Source of the DNA: Apostichopus japonicus
Taxonomy: Eukaryota > Echinodermata > Holothuroidea > Aspidochirotida > Stichopodidae
Direction: 5' to 3'
Length of the DNA stretch: 64,000 bases
Assembly (NCBI RefSeq): GCF_037975245.1
Contig: NC_092569.1
Span: 10,649,001 to 10,713,000, forward strand
The notes under the pieces are model-generated. The model saw only the letters and a program-made list of their open reading frames with translations. It was not told where the DNA came from and made no database searches. Shown here in pieces: positions 1 to 12,027 of this stretch (position 1 is its first letter; each line of letters opens with the position of its first letter). The translations under genes and the position numbers were made by a program.

Positions 1-1612
1 GATATGATAAAAAAAAAAAAATGAGGAATTGTCGAATTACGATAGTTCTTGCGATTCCTGCTAATGGAAAGCATCTTCTTAGAATAAAAGACTATCAATA
101 ATTACTCCATAATTAACTTTAAATTTGGTGAAGAGATTTGGAGGGTGCATTACTGTGATCTTCAACAAGGTTGGGCGTGAACAATACTCGTTGAGTTTCG
201 TAAACTGTCTGGAAACTGACGACTAAAAACATTACGAAATGAGGCTCCACTCTAGAAACGGTCCACATCATTTCTTTACTTTTATTTGTGAGAATCCTCC
301 TTTAAATGCCCCCACCCCCCCCCCCCCCCAAATCGACGGTGTTTACATTAGTACCAATTTGGTGTAAAAACAATTAGAATGAATTGTGCGTTGCAAGTAT
401 CATTATAAAGCTATAATGTTAACTAATTTCTTGACAAAAATTATACCAAATGATATTTGCGAGAAACCGAAACAGCCAGGGCGGTCAAGTTAAACCAAAA
501 TATAGAAAACACAAGAACTGTCTTCATAAATTCGCACAGGGAAGGCTATATGTAATAGAGGGCGCAATATCACATTTGTAACCAAAATAAATACCCGCAG
601 GCCCCATTGTAAAATGTATAAAATCTAGTCTGTCGAAGAGCTGTATCGGGGTCGGGGTTGAGGAAACCTCGGTATATATGCATTTTTTTTACTGTAGTTA
701 TTGTGGCATATTTATCATAGAGCTCGTTGTACCTGGTATGTATGTTCTCTCGTCACAAAACAAATAGAAAACAGCTTTTTGACAGATTTTGATTCAATTT
801 ATTTATTTATTTCTTACTAAAGTAGTAAAATCCACTAACATTGTAGACTATGATATAGACTAAACATGTTTTTTCTCAACCAAACGAATGTTATAACGTG
901 GAAAATTATGAAAGGTTTCAAGTTACTCTTAACATTTCTCATCTACTGATTTGAACAGTTTATACGTACATTAAAAAAAAAAAAAAATGGTCGAATCGAA
1001 TGCATTTATTTTTTGCTGATTAACCTCTGCTTCGCAGAAAAATCTAGTTGCAGGGCGCGATCCAAAGTAGGTGTGTAACCCCCTTTTTTGTACCCCCCCC
1101 CCGAAAATTTAAAATTGCTTATAGGCTTATATACTAACACAACCTTGTGTATAGACCTTTTCATAGACCTAACTTATAACCTAATATGCCCCAGACTACA
1201 ACATTTCACACATCCCCTAGCTGAGGGGGTGGCTAGAAGAACCCCATTTCCATATACCCTTCCTTTTATAATCTTCTTGTAAAATTTGGTTCGATTAATA
1301 CTCGCTAGGTTTGTTAAAATTGCCGACCAAATGCAAAATACTATTTGAAAGAAAGAGAGTAGAGAGCAAACGCCTTGTTGAAACGCCCATGAATACATGG
1401 CACTGCCGTGTAACAGGTTTTTAGGGGCACTGTCTAACATCTGTGTTAATATGCGGCTCTGTTTGTGTGAGTCTAAAGCTGCATTTTGCGTTAGAAATTA
1501 CATTTTTTTTTTACTTTCGAAATTGGCTTCGGAATCCAATGCTATATTTTCATCGCACTGGGAGGGAGAACTTCGGGGTCCAATGTGCAGCTCATACTTT
1601 GAGGGACCTAAT

Positions 1613-1614
<2 letters not shown>

Positions 1615-1677
<63 letters not shown>

Positions 1678-1678
1678 A
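1615..1678. repeat. (TA)n(TG)n microsatellite, unit 1
   Basis: Compound dinucleotide tract, TA repeats followed by TG repeats. It lies at the same place in every unit but has a different length in each. Such sequence can form cruciform or Z-DNA. Confidence 0.95.
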
Positions 1679-2205
1679 TATTTATATAGTAAACAAGGAA
1701 AACTTTGACAATATTATAAGCGCACATTTTCAGTTATTCAGTGTTGTTTGAAAAATGGTGAATGTGCCATCGGGCCTTTAACCTGTTACCTATCAGTATC
1801 TGTCAGTGTGATGTCTATAGCATATATTCTAACTATATTTCAAAGTGCGTTGCTATTTACGATTGTACTTTTAATAACACAATTTAGGGCCTGTTATTTT
1901 AAGGACGCACAGCGATCACTATATTTCTATATATAACTCAATTGAGAGAGATATATGTATATTTATGTCTCCAATTTAAGTGCGCCCTGCGTCACAGGTA
2001 TGGACTCCCCAGTTTTGATTGAGGTTGGGAAATTAATAGCGGAAACGACCAATCAAATTGTTCACTTCGATAAACGTCATTGCTCACATGACCGCGTATT
2101 TATGCTATACGGTACCTCTTAACAGTATAACATTGCTTGGTTACTATATATTTAAAAAATAATTAGCGGCGTGACTATCAATGGGAGACTGAAAGTTGGT
2201 TTTTG

Positions 2206-2253
2206 TTGGGTTCGGTGGGGATGGGGGAGGGGGTCGGGAGGAGAGGGATGGGA
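2206..2253 (+). other. G-rich tract with quadruplex potential
   Basis: At least five runs of three or more G on the + strand within about 50 bases, roughly 230 bp before the telomeric block. The tract recurs in each unit. The G-rich strand of the telomeric block is the opposite (-) strand, so quadruplex-capable DNA is present on both strands of each unit. Sequence pattern only; no function shown. Confidence 0.6.
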
Positions 2254-2480
2254 AGTGAAAGTTGTACAGATTTTGCGGATTACTGTGAAACAGCCTAGTG
2301 TTTCTTTGCTTAGCTTAAAATCTGCTAATATTATGAAGCTTTAGTTACATCCGTCGAAAAGTTACACTCTGTTGAAATCAGGGAGTTGTTTAGGATTGAA
2401 ACGTTGCACTGCTTTACGGCTCTACATTACTGTATCAAATATACAATGTCCATATACATTGTACGCTGTAGTAGTGCATT

Positions 2481-2978
2481 CCTAACCCTAACCCTAACCC
2501 TAACCCTAACCCTAACCCTAACCCTAACCCTAACCCTAACCCTAACCCTAACCCTAACCCTAACCCTAACCCTAACCCTAACCCTAACCCTAACCCTAAC
2601 CCTAACCCTAACCCTAACCCTAACCCTAACCCTAACCCTAACCCTAACCCTAACCCTAACCCTAACCCTAACCCTAACCCTAACCCTAACCCTAACCCTA
2701 ACCCTAACCCTAACCCTAACCCTAACCCTAACCCTAACCCTAACCCTAACCCTAACCCTAACCCTAACCCTAACCCTAACCCTAACCCTAACCCTAACCC
2801 TAACCCTAACCCTAACCCTAACCCTAACCCTAACCCTAACCCTAACCCTAACCCTAACCCTAACCCTAACCCTAACCCTAACCCTAACCCTAACCCTAAC
2901 CCTAACCCTAACCCTAACCCTAACCCTAACCCTAACCCTAACCCTAACCCTAACCCTAACCCTAACCCTAACCCTAAC
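2481..2978 (-). repeat. Interstitial telomeric array 1, (CCCTAA)83
   Basis: 498 bp of uninterrupted CCCTAA on the + strand (TTAGGG on the - strand). It begins directly after GTAGTGCATT and ends CCCTAAC-AGTTGTAG. Unlike most blocks in the window it has no CCCTAT variant next to the right edge. Open frames through it (Leu-Thr, Leu-Gly and Arg-Val dipeptide repeats) are artefacts of the hexamer. Confidence 0.98.
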
Positions 2979-3036
2979 AGTTGTAGAAACATAAATTCGA
3001 ATGTATACTTTATTATTAGTAATGTTAACGCATAAA

Positions 3037-3059
3037 GCACGAGCGCTGAAAGCTCGTGC
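3037..3059. other. Conserved 8-bp stem hairpin beside telomeric block
   Basis: GCACGAGC and GCTCGTGC form a perfect 8-bp inverted repeat around a 7-base spacer, starting 59 bp after the end of the telomeric block. The same hairpin occurs at 5869-5891, 9401-9423, 12836-12858, 16177-16199, 32338-32360, 35841-35863, 39470-39492, 42536-42558, 45758-45780 and 63884-63906. It is absent after array 11, where the unit is truncated. Role unknown: it could be a transcript end, a replication-stalling structure or neutral. Confidence 0.75.
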
Positions 3060-4782
3060 CTGTATTACATTCCATTGAACAAAGATTTCGTGCTGCAGGA
3101 GGGGGGAGGGGGTCTGTAATACTAACTGCGCCAAATGTAACAAAACAACTTCATCTGTTTAGTTTTTGGAAGATATGATAAAAAAAAAAAAATGAGGAAT
3201 TGTCGAATTACGATAGTTCTTGCGATTCCTGCTAATGGAAAGCATCTTCTTAGAATAAAAGACTATCAATAATTACTCCATAATTAACTTTAAATTTGGT
3301 GAAGAGATTTGGAGGGTGCATTAACTGTGATCTTCAACAAGGTTGGGCGTGAACAATACTCGTTGAGTTTCGTAAACTGTCTGGAAACTGACGACTAAAA
3401 ACATTACGAAATGAGGCTCCACTCTAGAAACGGTCCACATCATTTCTTTACTTTTATTTGTGAGAATCCTCCTTTAAATGCCCCCACCCCCCCCCCCCAA
3501 ATCGACGGTGTTTACATTAGTACCAATTTGGTGTAAAAACAATTAGAATGAATTGTGCGTTGCAAGTATCATTATAAAGCTATAATGTTAACTAATTTCT
3601 TGACAAAAATTATACCAAATGATATTTGCGAGAAACCGAAACAGCCAGGGCGGTCAAGTTAAACCAAAATATAGAAAACACAAGAACTGTCTTCATAAAT
3701 TCGCACAGGGAAGGCTATATGTAATAGAGGGCGCAATATCACATTTGTAACCAAAATAAATACCCGCAGGCCCCATTGTAAAATGTATAAAATCTAGTCT
3801 GTCGAAGAGCTGTATCGGGGTCGGGGTTGAGGAAACCTCGGTATATATGCATTTTTTTTACTGTAGTTATTGTGGCATATTTATCATAGAGCTCGTTGTA
3901 CCTGGTATGTATGTTCTCTCGTCACAAAACAAATAGAAAACAGCTTTTTGACAGATTTTGATTCAATTTATTTATTTATTTCTTACTAAAGTAGTAAAAT
4001 CCACTAACATTGTAGACTATGATATAGACTAAACATGTTTTTTCTCAACCAAACGAATGTTATAACGTGGAAAATTATGAAAGGTTTCAAGTTACTCTTA
4101 ACATTTCTCATCTACTGATTTGAACAGTTTATACGTACATTAAAAAAAAAAAAAAATGGTCGAATCGAATGCATTTATTTTTTGCTGATTAACCTCTGCT
4201 TCGCAGAAAAATCTAGTTGCAGGGCGCGATCCAAAGTAGGTGTGTAACCCCCTTTTTTGTACCCCCCCCCCCGAAAATTTAAAATTGCTTATAGGCTTAT
4301 ATACTAACACAACCTTGTGTATAGACCTTTTCATAGACCTAACTTATAACCTAATATGCCCCAGACTACAACATTTCACACATCCCCTAGCTGAGGGGGT
4401 GGCTAGAAGAACCCCATTTCCATATACCCTTCCTTTTATAATCTTCTTGTAAAATTTGGTTCGATTAATACTCGCTAGGTTTGTTAAAATTGCCGACCAA
4501 ATGCAAAATACTATTTGAAAGAAAGAGAGTAGAGAGCAAACGCCTTGTTGAAACGCCCATGAATACATGGCACTGCCGTGTAACAGGTTTTTAGGGGCAC
4601 TGTCTAACATCTGTGTTAATATGCGGCTCTGTTTGTGTGAGTCTAAAGCTGCATTTTGCGTTAGAAATTACATTTTTTTTTTACTTTCGAAATTGGCTTC
4701 GGAATCCAATGCTATATTTTCATCGCACTGGGAGGGAGAACTTCGGGGTCCAATGTGCAGCTCATACTTTGAGGGACCTAAT

Positions 4783-4784
<2 letters not shown>

Positions 4785-4863
<79 letters not shown>

Positions 4864-4864
4864 A
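4785..4864. repeat. (TA)n(TG)n microsatellite, unit 2
   Basis: Same compound tract as in unit 1, about 16 bp longer here. Confidence 0.95.
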
Positions 4865-5666
4865 TATTTATATAGTAAACAAGGAAAACTTTGACAATAT
4901 TATAAGCGCACATTTTCAGTTATTCAGTGTTGTTTGAAAAATGGTGAATGTGCCATCGGGCCTTTAACCTGTTACCTATCAGTATCTGTCAGTGTGATGT
5001 CTATAGCATATATTCTAACTATATTTCAAAGTGCGTTGCTATTTACGATTGTACTTTTAATAACACAATTTAGGGCCTGTTATTTTAAGGACGCACAGCG
5101 ATCACTATATTTCTATATATAACTCAATTGAGAGAGATATATGTATATTTATGTCTCCAATTTAAGTGCGCCCTGCGTCACAGGTATGGACTCCCCAGTT
5201 TTGATTGAGGTTGGGAAATTAATAGCGGAAACGACCAATCAAATTGTTCACTTCGATAAACGTCATTGCTCACATGACCGCGTATTTATGCTATACGGTA
5301 CCTCTTAACAGTATAACATTGCTTGGTTACTATATATTTAAAAAATAATTAGCGGCGTGACTATCAATGGGAGACTGAAAGTTGGTTTTTGTTGGGTTCG
5401 GTGGGGATGGGGGAGGGGGTCGGGAGGAGAGGGATGGGAAGTGAAAGTTGTACAGATTTTGCGGATTACTGTGAAACAGCCTAGTGTTTCTTTGCTTAGC
5501 TTAAAATCTGCTAATATTATGAAGCTTTAGTTACATCCGTCGAAAAGTTACACTCTGTTGAAATCAGGGAGTTGTTTAGGATTGAAACGTTGCACTGCTT
5601 TACGGCTCTACATTACTGTATCAAATATACAATGTCCATATACATTGTACGCTGTAGTAGTGCATT

Positions 5667-5810
5667 CCTAACCCTAACCCTAACCCTAACCCTAACCCTA
5701 ACCCTAACCCTAACCCTAACCCTAACCCTAACCCTAACCCTAACCCTAACCCTAACCCTAACCCTAACCCTAACCCTAACCCTAACCCTAACCCTAACCC
5801 TATCCCTAAC
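5667..5810 (-). repeat. Interstitial telomeric array 2, (CCCTAA)24
   Basis: Shortest block in the window, 144 bp. It carries a single CCCTAT variant two hexamers from the right edge, a marker shared with arrays 3, 5, 6, 8, 10 and 12. Confidence 0.98.
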
Positions 5811-7612
5811 AGTTGTAGAAACATAAATTCGAATGTATACTTTATTATTAGTAATGTTAACGCATAAAGCACGAGCGCTGAAAGCTCGTGCCTGTATTAC
5901 ATTCCATTGAACAAAGATTTCGTGCTGCAGGAGGGGGGAGGGGGTCTGTAATACTAACTGCGCCAAATGTAACAAAACAACTTCATCTGTTTAGTTTTTG
6001 GAAGATATGATAAAAAAAAAAAATGAGGAATTGTCGAATTACGATAGTTCTTGCGATTCCTGCTAATGGAAAGCATCTTCTTAGAATAAAAGACTATCAA
6101 TAATTACTCCATAATTAACTTTAAATTTGGTGAAGAGATTTGGAGGGTGCATTAACTGTGATCTTCAACAAGGTTGGGCGTGAACAATACTCGTTGAGTT
6201 TCGTAAACTGTCTGGAAACTGACGACTAAAAACATTACGAAATGAGGCTCCACTCTAGAAACGGTCCACATCATTTCTTTACTTTTATTTGTGAGAATCC
6301 TCCTTTAAATGCCCCCACCCCCCCCCCCAAATCGACGGTGTTTACATTAGTACCAATTTGGTGTAAAAACAATTAGAATGAATTGTGCGTTGCAAGTATC
6401 ATTATAAAGCTATAATGTTAACTAATTTCTTGACAAAAATTATACCAAATGATATTTGCGAGAAACCGAAACAGCCAGGGCGGTCAAGTTAAACCAAAAT
6501 ATAGAAAACACAAGAACTGTCTTCATAAATTCGCACAGGGAAGGCTATATGTAATAGAGGGCGCAATATCACATTTGTAACCAAAATAAATACCCGCAGG
6601 CCCCATTGTAAAATGTATAAAATCTAGTCTGTCGAAGAGCTGTATCGGGGTCGGGGTTGAGGAAACCTCGGTATATATGCATTTTTTTTACTGTAGTTAT
6701 TGTGGCATATTTATCATAGAGCTCGTTGTACCTGGTATGTATGTTCTCTCGTCACAAAACAAATAGAAAACAGCTTTTTGACAGATTTTGATTCAATTTA
6801 TTTATTTATTTCTTACTAAAGTAGTAAAATCCACTAACATTGTAGACTATGATATAGACTAAACATGTTTTTTCTCAACCAAACGAATGTTATAACGTGG
6901 AAAATTATGAAAGGTTTCAAGTTACTCTTAACATTTCTCATCTACTGATTTGAACAGTTTATACGTACATTAAAAAAAAAAAAAAATGGTCGAATCGAAT
7001 GCATTTATTTTTTGCTGATTAACCTCTGCTTCGCAGAAAAATCTAGTTGCAGGGCGCGATCCAAAGTAGGTGTGTAACCCCCTTTTTTGTACCCCCCCCC
7101 CCGAAAATTTAAAATTGCTTATAGGCTTATATACTAACACAACCTTGTGTATAGACCTTTTCATAGACCTAACTTATAACCTAATATGCCCCAGACTACA
7201 ACATTTCACACATCCCCTAGCTGAGGGGGTGGCTAGAAGAACCCCATTTCCATATACCCTTCCTTTTATAATCTTCTTGTAAAATTTGGTTCGATTAATA
7301 CTCGCTAGGTTTGTTAAAATTGCCGACCAAATGCAAAATACTATTTGAAAGAAAGAGAGTAGAGAGCAAACGCCTTGTTGAAACGCCCATGAATACATGG
7401 CACTGCCGTGTAACAGGTTTTTAGGGGCACTGTCTAACATCTGTGTTAATATGCGGCTCTGTTTGTGTGAGTCTAAAGCTGCATTTTGCGTTAGAAATTA
7501 CATTTTTTTTTTACTTTCGAAATTGGCTTCGGAATCCAATGCTATATTTTCATCGCACTGGGAGGGAGAACTTCGGGGTCCAATGTGCAGCTCATACTTT
7601 GAGGGACCTAAT

Positions 7613-7697
<85 letters not shown>

Positions 7698-8500
7698 ATA
7701 TTTATATAGTAAACAAGGAAAACTTTGACAATATTATAAGCGCACATTTTCAGTTATTCAGTGTTGTTTGAAAAATGGTGAATGTGCCATCGGGCCTTTA
7801 ACCTGTTACCTATCAGTATCTGTCAGTGTGATGTCTATAGCATATATTCTAACTATATTTCAAAGTGCGTTGCTATTTACGATTGTACTTTTAATAACAC
7901 AATTTAGGGCCTGTTATTTTAAGGACGCACAGCGATCACTATATTTCTATATATAACTCAATTGAGAGAGATATATGTATATTTATGTCTCCAATTTAAG
8001 TGCGCCCTGCGTCACAGGTATGGACTCCCCAGTTTTGATTGAGGTTGGGAAATTAATAGCGGAAACGACCAATCAAATTGTTCACTTCGATAAACGTCAT
8101 TGCTCACATGACCGCGTATTTATGCTATACGGTACCTCTTAACAGTATAACATTGCTTGGTTACTATATATTTAAAAAATAATTAGCGGCGTGACTATCA
8201 ATGGGAGACTGAAAGTTGGTTTTTGTTGGGTTCGGTGGGGATGGGGGAGGGGGTCGGGAGGAGAGGGATGGGAAGTGAAAGTTGTACAGATTTTGCGGAT
8301 TACTGTGAAACAGCCTAGTGTTTCTTTGCTTAGCTTAAAATCTGCTAATATTATGAAGCTTTAGTTACATCCGTCGAAAAGTTACACTCTGTTGAAATCA
8401 GGGAGTTGTTTAGGATTGAAACGTTGCACTGCTTTACGGCTCTACATTACTGTATCAAATATACAATGTCCATATACATTGTACGCTGTAGTAGTGCATT
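5811..8500 (+). repeat. Satellite unit body 3 (complete, 2690 bp)
   Basis: Full-length copy with the landmarks of unit 2. Hairpin at 5869-5891, TTAA site 2 at 6418-6421, microsatellite 7615-7698. It carries the common variants: AATTTAGGG near 7902, GTATGTATGTT near 6735, and GACGG after the poly-C. Nothing gene-like found. Confidence 0.95.
7615..7698. repeat. (TA)n(TG)n microsatellite, unit 3
   Basis: Compound TA/TG tract at the conserved unit position. Confidence 0.95.
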
Positions 8501-9342
8501 CCTAACCCTAACCCTAACCCTAACCCTAACCCTAACCCTAACCCTAACCCTAACCCTAACCCTAACCCTAACCCTAACCCTAACCCTAACCCTAACCCTA
8601 ACCCTAACCCTAACCCTAACCCTAACCCTAACCCTAACCCTAACCCTAACCCTAACCCTAACCCTAACCCTAACCCTAACCCTAACCCTAACCCTAACCC
8701 TAACCCTAACCCTAACCCTAACCCTAACCCTAACCCTAACCCTAACCCTAACCCTAACCCTAACCCTAACCCTAACCCTAACCCTAACCCTAACCCTAAC
8801 CCTAACCCTAACCCTAACCCTAACCCTAACCCTAACCCTAACCCTAACCCTAACCCTAACCCTAACCCTAACCCTAACCCTAACCCTAACCCTAACCCTA
8901 ACCCTAACCCTAACCCTAACCCTAACCCTAACCCTAACCCTAACCCTAACCCTAACCCTAACCCTAACCCTAACCCTAACCCTAACCCTAACCCTAACCC
9001 CCTAACCCTAACCCTAACCCTAACCCTAACCCTAACCCTAACCCTAACCCTAACCCTAACCCTAACCCTAACCCTAACCCTAACCCTAACCCTAACCCTA
9101 ACCCTAACCCTAACCCTAACCCTAACCCTAACCCTAACCCTAACCCTAACCCTAACCCTAACCCTAACCCTAACCCTAACCCTAACCCTAACCCTAACCC
9201 TAACCCTAACCCTAACCCTAACCCTAACCCTAACCCTAACCCTAACCCTAACCCTAACCCTAACCCTAACCCTAACCCTAACCCTAACCCTAACCCTAAC
9301 CCTAACCCTAACCCTAACCCTAACCCTAACCCTATCCCTAAC
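8501..9342 (-). repeat. Interstitial telomeric array 3, ~140 repeats
   Basis: 842 bp of CCCTAA. One register slip lies at about 8998-9002, where five C replace three and shift the hexamer phase by two. A CCCTAT variant sits two hexamers from the right edge. The slip could be a join between two shorter arrays or a sequencing/assembly error. Confidence 0.98.
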
Positions 9343-11147
9343 AGTTGTAGAAACATAAATTCGAATGTATACTTTATTATTAGTAATGTTAACGCATAAA
9401 GCACGAGCGCTGAAAGCTCGTGCCTGTATTACATTCCATTGAACAAAGATTTCGTGCTGCAGGAGGGGGGAGGGGGTCTGTAATACTAACTGCGCCAAAT
9501 GTAACAAAACAACTTCATCTGTTTAGTTTTTGGAAGATATGATAAAAAAAAAAAAATGAGGAATTGTCGAATTACGATAGTTCTTGCGATTCCTGCTAAT
9601 GGAAAGCATCTTCTTAGAATAAAAGACTATCAATAATTACTCCATAATTAACTTTAAATTTGGTGAAGAGATTTGGAGGGTGCATTAACTGTGATCTTCA
9701 ACAAGGTTGGGCGTGAACAATACTCGTTGAGTTTCGTAAACTGTCTGGAAACTGACGACTAAAAACATTACGAAATGAGGCTCCACTCTAGAAACGGTCC
9801 ACATCATTTCTTTACTTTTATTTGTGAGAATCCTCCTTTAAATGCCCCCACCCCCCCCCCCCCCCAAATCGACGGTGTTTACGTTAGTACCAATTTGGTG
9901 TAAAAACAATTAGAATGAATTGTGCGTTGCAAGTATCATTATAAAGCTATAATGTTAACTAATTTCTTGACAAAAATTATACCAAATGATATTTGCGAGA
10001 AACCGAAACAGCCAGGGCGGTCAAGTTAAACCAAAATATAGAAAACACAAGAACTGTCTTCATAAATTCGCACAGGGAAGGCTATATGTAATAGAGGGCG
10101 CAATATCACATTTGTAACCAAAATAAATACCCGCAGGCCCCATTGTAAAATGTATAAAATCTAGTCTGTCGAAGAGCTGTATCGGGGTCGGGGTTGAGGA
10201 AACCTCGGTATATATGCATTTTTTTTACTGTAGTTATTGTGGCATATTTATCATAGAGCTCGTTGTACCTGGTATGTATGTTCTCTCGTCACAAAACAAA
10301 TAGAAAACAGCTTTTTGACAGATTTTGATTCAATTTATTTATTTATTTCTTACTAAAGTAGTAAAATCCACTAACATTGTAGACTATGATATAGACTAAA
10401 CATGTTTTTTCTCAACCAAACGAATGTTATAACGTGGAAAATTATGAAAGGTTTCAAGTTACTCTTAACATTTCTCATCTACTGATTTGAACAGTTTATA
10501 CGTACATTAAAAAAAAAAAAAAATGGTCGAATCGAATGCATTTATTTTTTGCTGATTAACCTCTGCTTCGCAGAAAAATCTAGTTGCAGGGCGCGATCCA
10601 AAGTAGGTGTGTAACCCCCTTTTTTGTACCCCCCCCCGAAAATTTAAAATTGCTTATAGGCTTATATACTAACACAACCTTGTGTATAGACCTTTTCATA
10701 GACCTAACTTATAACCTAATATGCCCCAGACTACAACATTTCACACATCCCCTAGCTGAGGGGGTGGCTAGAAGAACCCCATTTCCATATACCCTTCCTT
10801 TTATAATCTTCTTGTAAAATTTGGTTCGATTAATACTCGCTAGGTTTGTTAAAATTGCCGACCAAATGCAAAATACTATTTGAAAGAAAGAGAGTAGAGA
10901 GCAAACGCCTTGTTGAAACGCCCATGAATACATGGCACTGCCGTGTAACAGGTTTTTAGGGGCACTGTCTAACATCTGTGTTAATATGCGGCTCTGTTTG
11001 TGTGAGTCTAAAGCTGCATTTTGCGTTAGAAATTACATTTTTTTTTTACTTTCGAAATTGGCTTCGGAATCCAATGCTATATTTTCATCGCACTGGGAGG
11101 GAGAACTTCGGGGTCCAATGTGCAGCTCATACTTTGAGGGACCTAAT

Positions 11148-11224
<77 letters not shown>

Positions 11225-12027
11225 ATATTTATATAGTAAACAAGGAAAACTTTGACAATATTATAAGCGCACATTTTCAGTTATTCAGTGTTGTTTGAAA
11301 AATGGTGAATGTGCCATCGGGCCTTTAACCTGTTACCTATCAGTATCTGTCAGTGTGATGTCTATAGCATATATTCTAACTATATTTCAAAGTGCGTTGC
11401 TATTTACGATTGTACTTTTAATAACACAATTAAGGGCCTGTTATTTTAAGGACGCACAGCGATCACTATATTTCTATATATAACTCAATTGAGAGAGATA
11501 TATGTATATTTATGTCTCCAATTTAAGTGCGCCCTGCGTCACAGGTATGGACTCCCCAGTTTTGATTGAGGTTGGGAAATTAATAGCGGAAACGACCAAT
11601 CAAATTGTTCACTTCGATAAACGTCATTGCTCACATGACCGCGTATTTATGCTATACGGTACCTCTTAACAGTATAACATTGCTTGGTTACTATATATTT
11701 AAAAAATAATTAGCGGCGTGACTATCAATGGGAGACTGAAAGTTGGTTTTTGTTGGGTTCGGTGGGGATGGGGGAGGGGGTCGGGAGGAGAGGGATGGGA
11801 AGTGAAAGTTGTACAGATTTTGCGGATTACTGTGAAACAGCCTAGTGTTTCTTTGCTTAGCTTAAAATCTGCTAATATTATGAAGCTTTAGTTACATCCG
11901 TCGAAAAGTTACACTCTGTTGAAATCAGGGAGTTGTTTAGGATTGAAACGTTGCACTGCTTTACGGCTCTACATTACTGTATCAAATATACAATGTCCAT
12001 ATACATTGTACGCTGTAGTAGTGCATT
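9343..12027 (+). repeat. Satellite unit body 4 (complete, 2685 bp)
   Basis: Full-length copy. Diagnostic differences: ACGTTAG near 9883 where the other copies have ACATTAG, and AATTAAGGG near 11432, shared with units 6 and 10. Poly-C near 10629 is shorter than in unit 3. No gene found. Confidence 0.95.
11150..11224. repeat. (TA)n(TG)n microsatellite, unit 4
   Basis: Compound TA/TG tract at the conserved unit position. Confidence 0.95.

Larger units (their letters stand above)
1..2480 (+). repeat. Satellite unit body 1 (left-truncated by window)
   Basis: Non-coding body of the compound tandem unit. The window opens about 193 bp into the unit, at a poly-A tract. Order of landmarks: poly-A, poly-C tract near 310-330, TTAA site in GTTAACTAA near 419, second poly-A near 973, poly-C near 1090, (TA)n(TG)n at 1615-1678, TTAA site in CTCTTAACAG near 2118, G-rich tract 2206-2253, then the fixed junction GTAGTGCATT into the telomeric block at 2481. 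This copy has GCATTACTG near 150 where the others have GCATTAACTG. Short open frames recur in every copy only because the DNA is repeated; they cross homopolymers and microsatellites, resemble no family I know and are taken as non-coding. Confidence 0.93.
2979..5666 (+). repeat. Satellite unit body 2 (complete, 2688 bp)
   Basis: Reference full-length copy. It starts AGTTGTAGAAACATAAATTC after array 1 and ends GTAGTGCATT before array 2. Landmarks: hairpin 3037-3059, G-rich run near 3098-3114, poly-A near 3180, poly-C near 3484, TTAA site 2 (GTTAACTAA) at 3598-3601, poly-A near 4142, poly-C near 4261, microsatellite 4785-4864, TTAA site 1 (CTCTTAACAG) at 5305-5308, G-rich tract near 5400-5440. 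No convincing gene, RNA gene or transposase-like reading frame was found. Confidence 0.95.

Noticed and set aside
1397-1751. Recurrent ~100-aa open frames over the microsatellite (start MALPCNRF or MLICGSV) in every unit
   Set aside because: They end in Tyr-Ile/Cys-Val runs from the TA/TG tract, shift frame with its length, and overlap equally long frames on the other strand. Conservation is explained by DNA-level repetition.
1748-1936. 62-aa hydrophobic open frame (start MKNGECAIG) repeated in each unit
   Set aside because: Short, no recognised family, no promoter or splice context; one of several equally plausible chance frames in an AT-rich repeat.
2386-3143. Long open frames across telomeric blocks (Leu-Thr, Leu-Gly, Arg-Val repeats), here and in all other arrays
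   Set aside because: A hexamer repeat without stop codons is open in several frames by construction. The proteins are pure dipeptide repeats with no conserved domain and their length follows the array length.
2979-5666. Satellite body as a telomere-targeted non-LTR retrotransposon (SART/TRAS/HeT-A style)
   Set aside because: No reverse transcriptase or gag-like frame, and no poly-A at either telomere junction. Internal poly-A runs are not at an edge.
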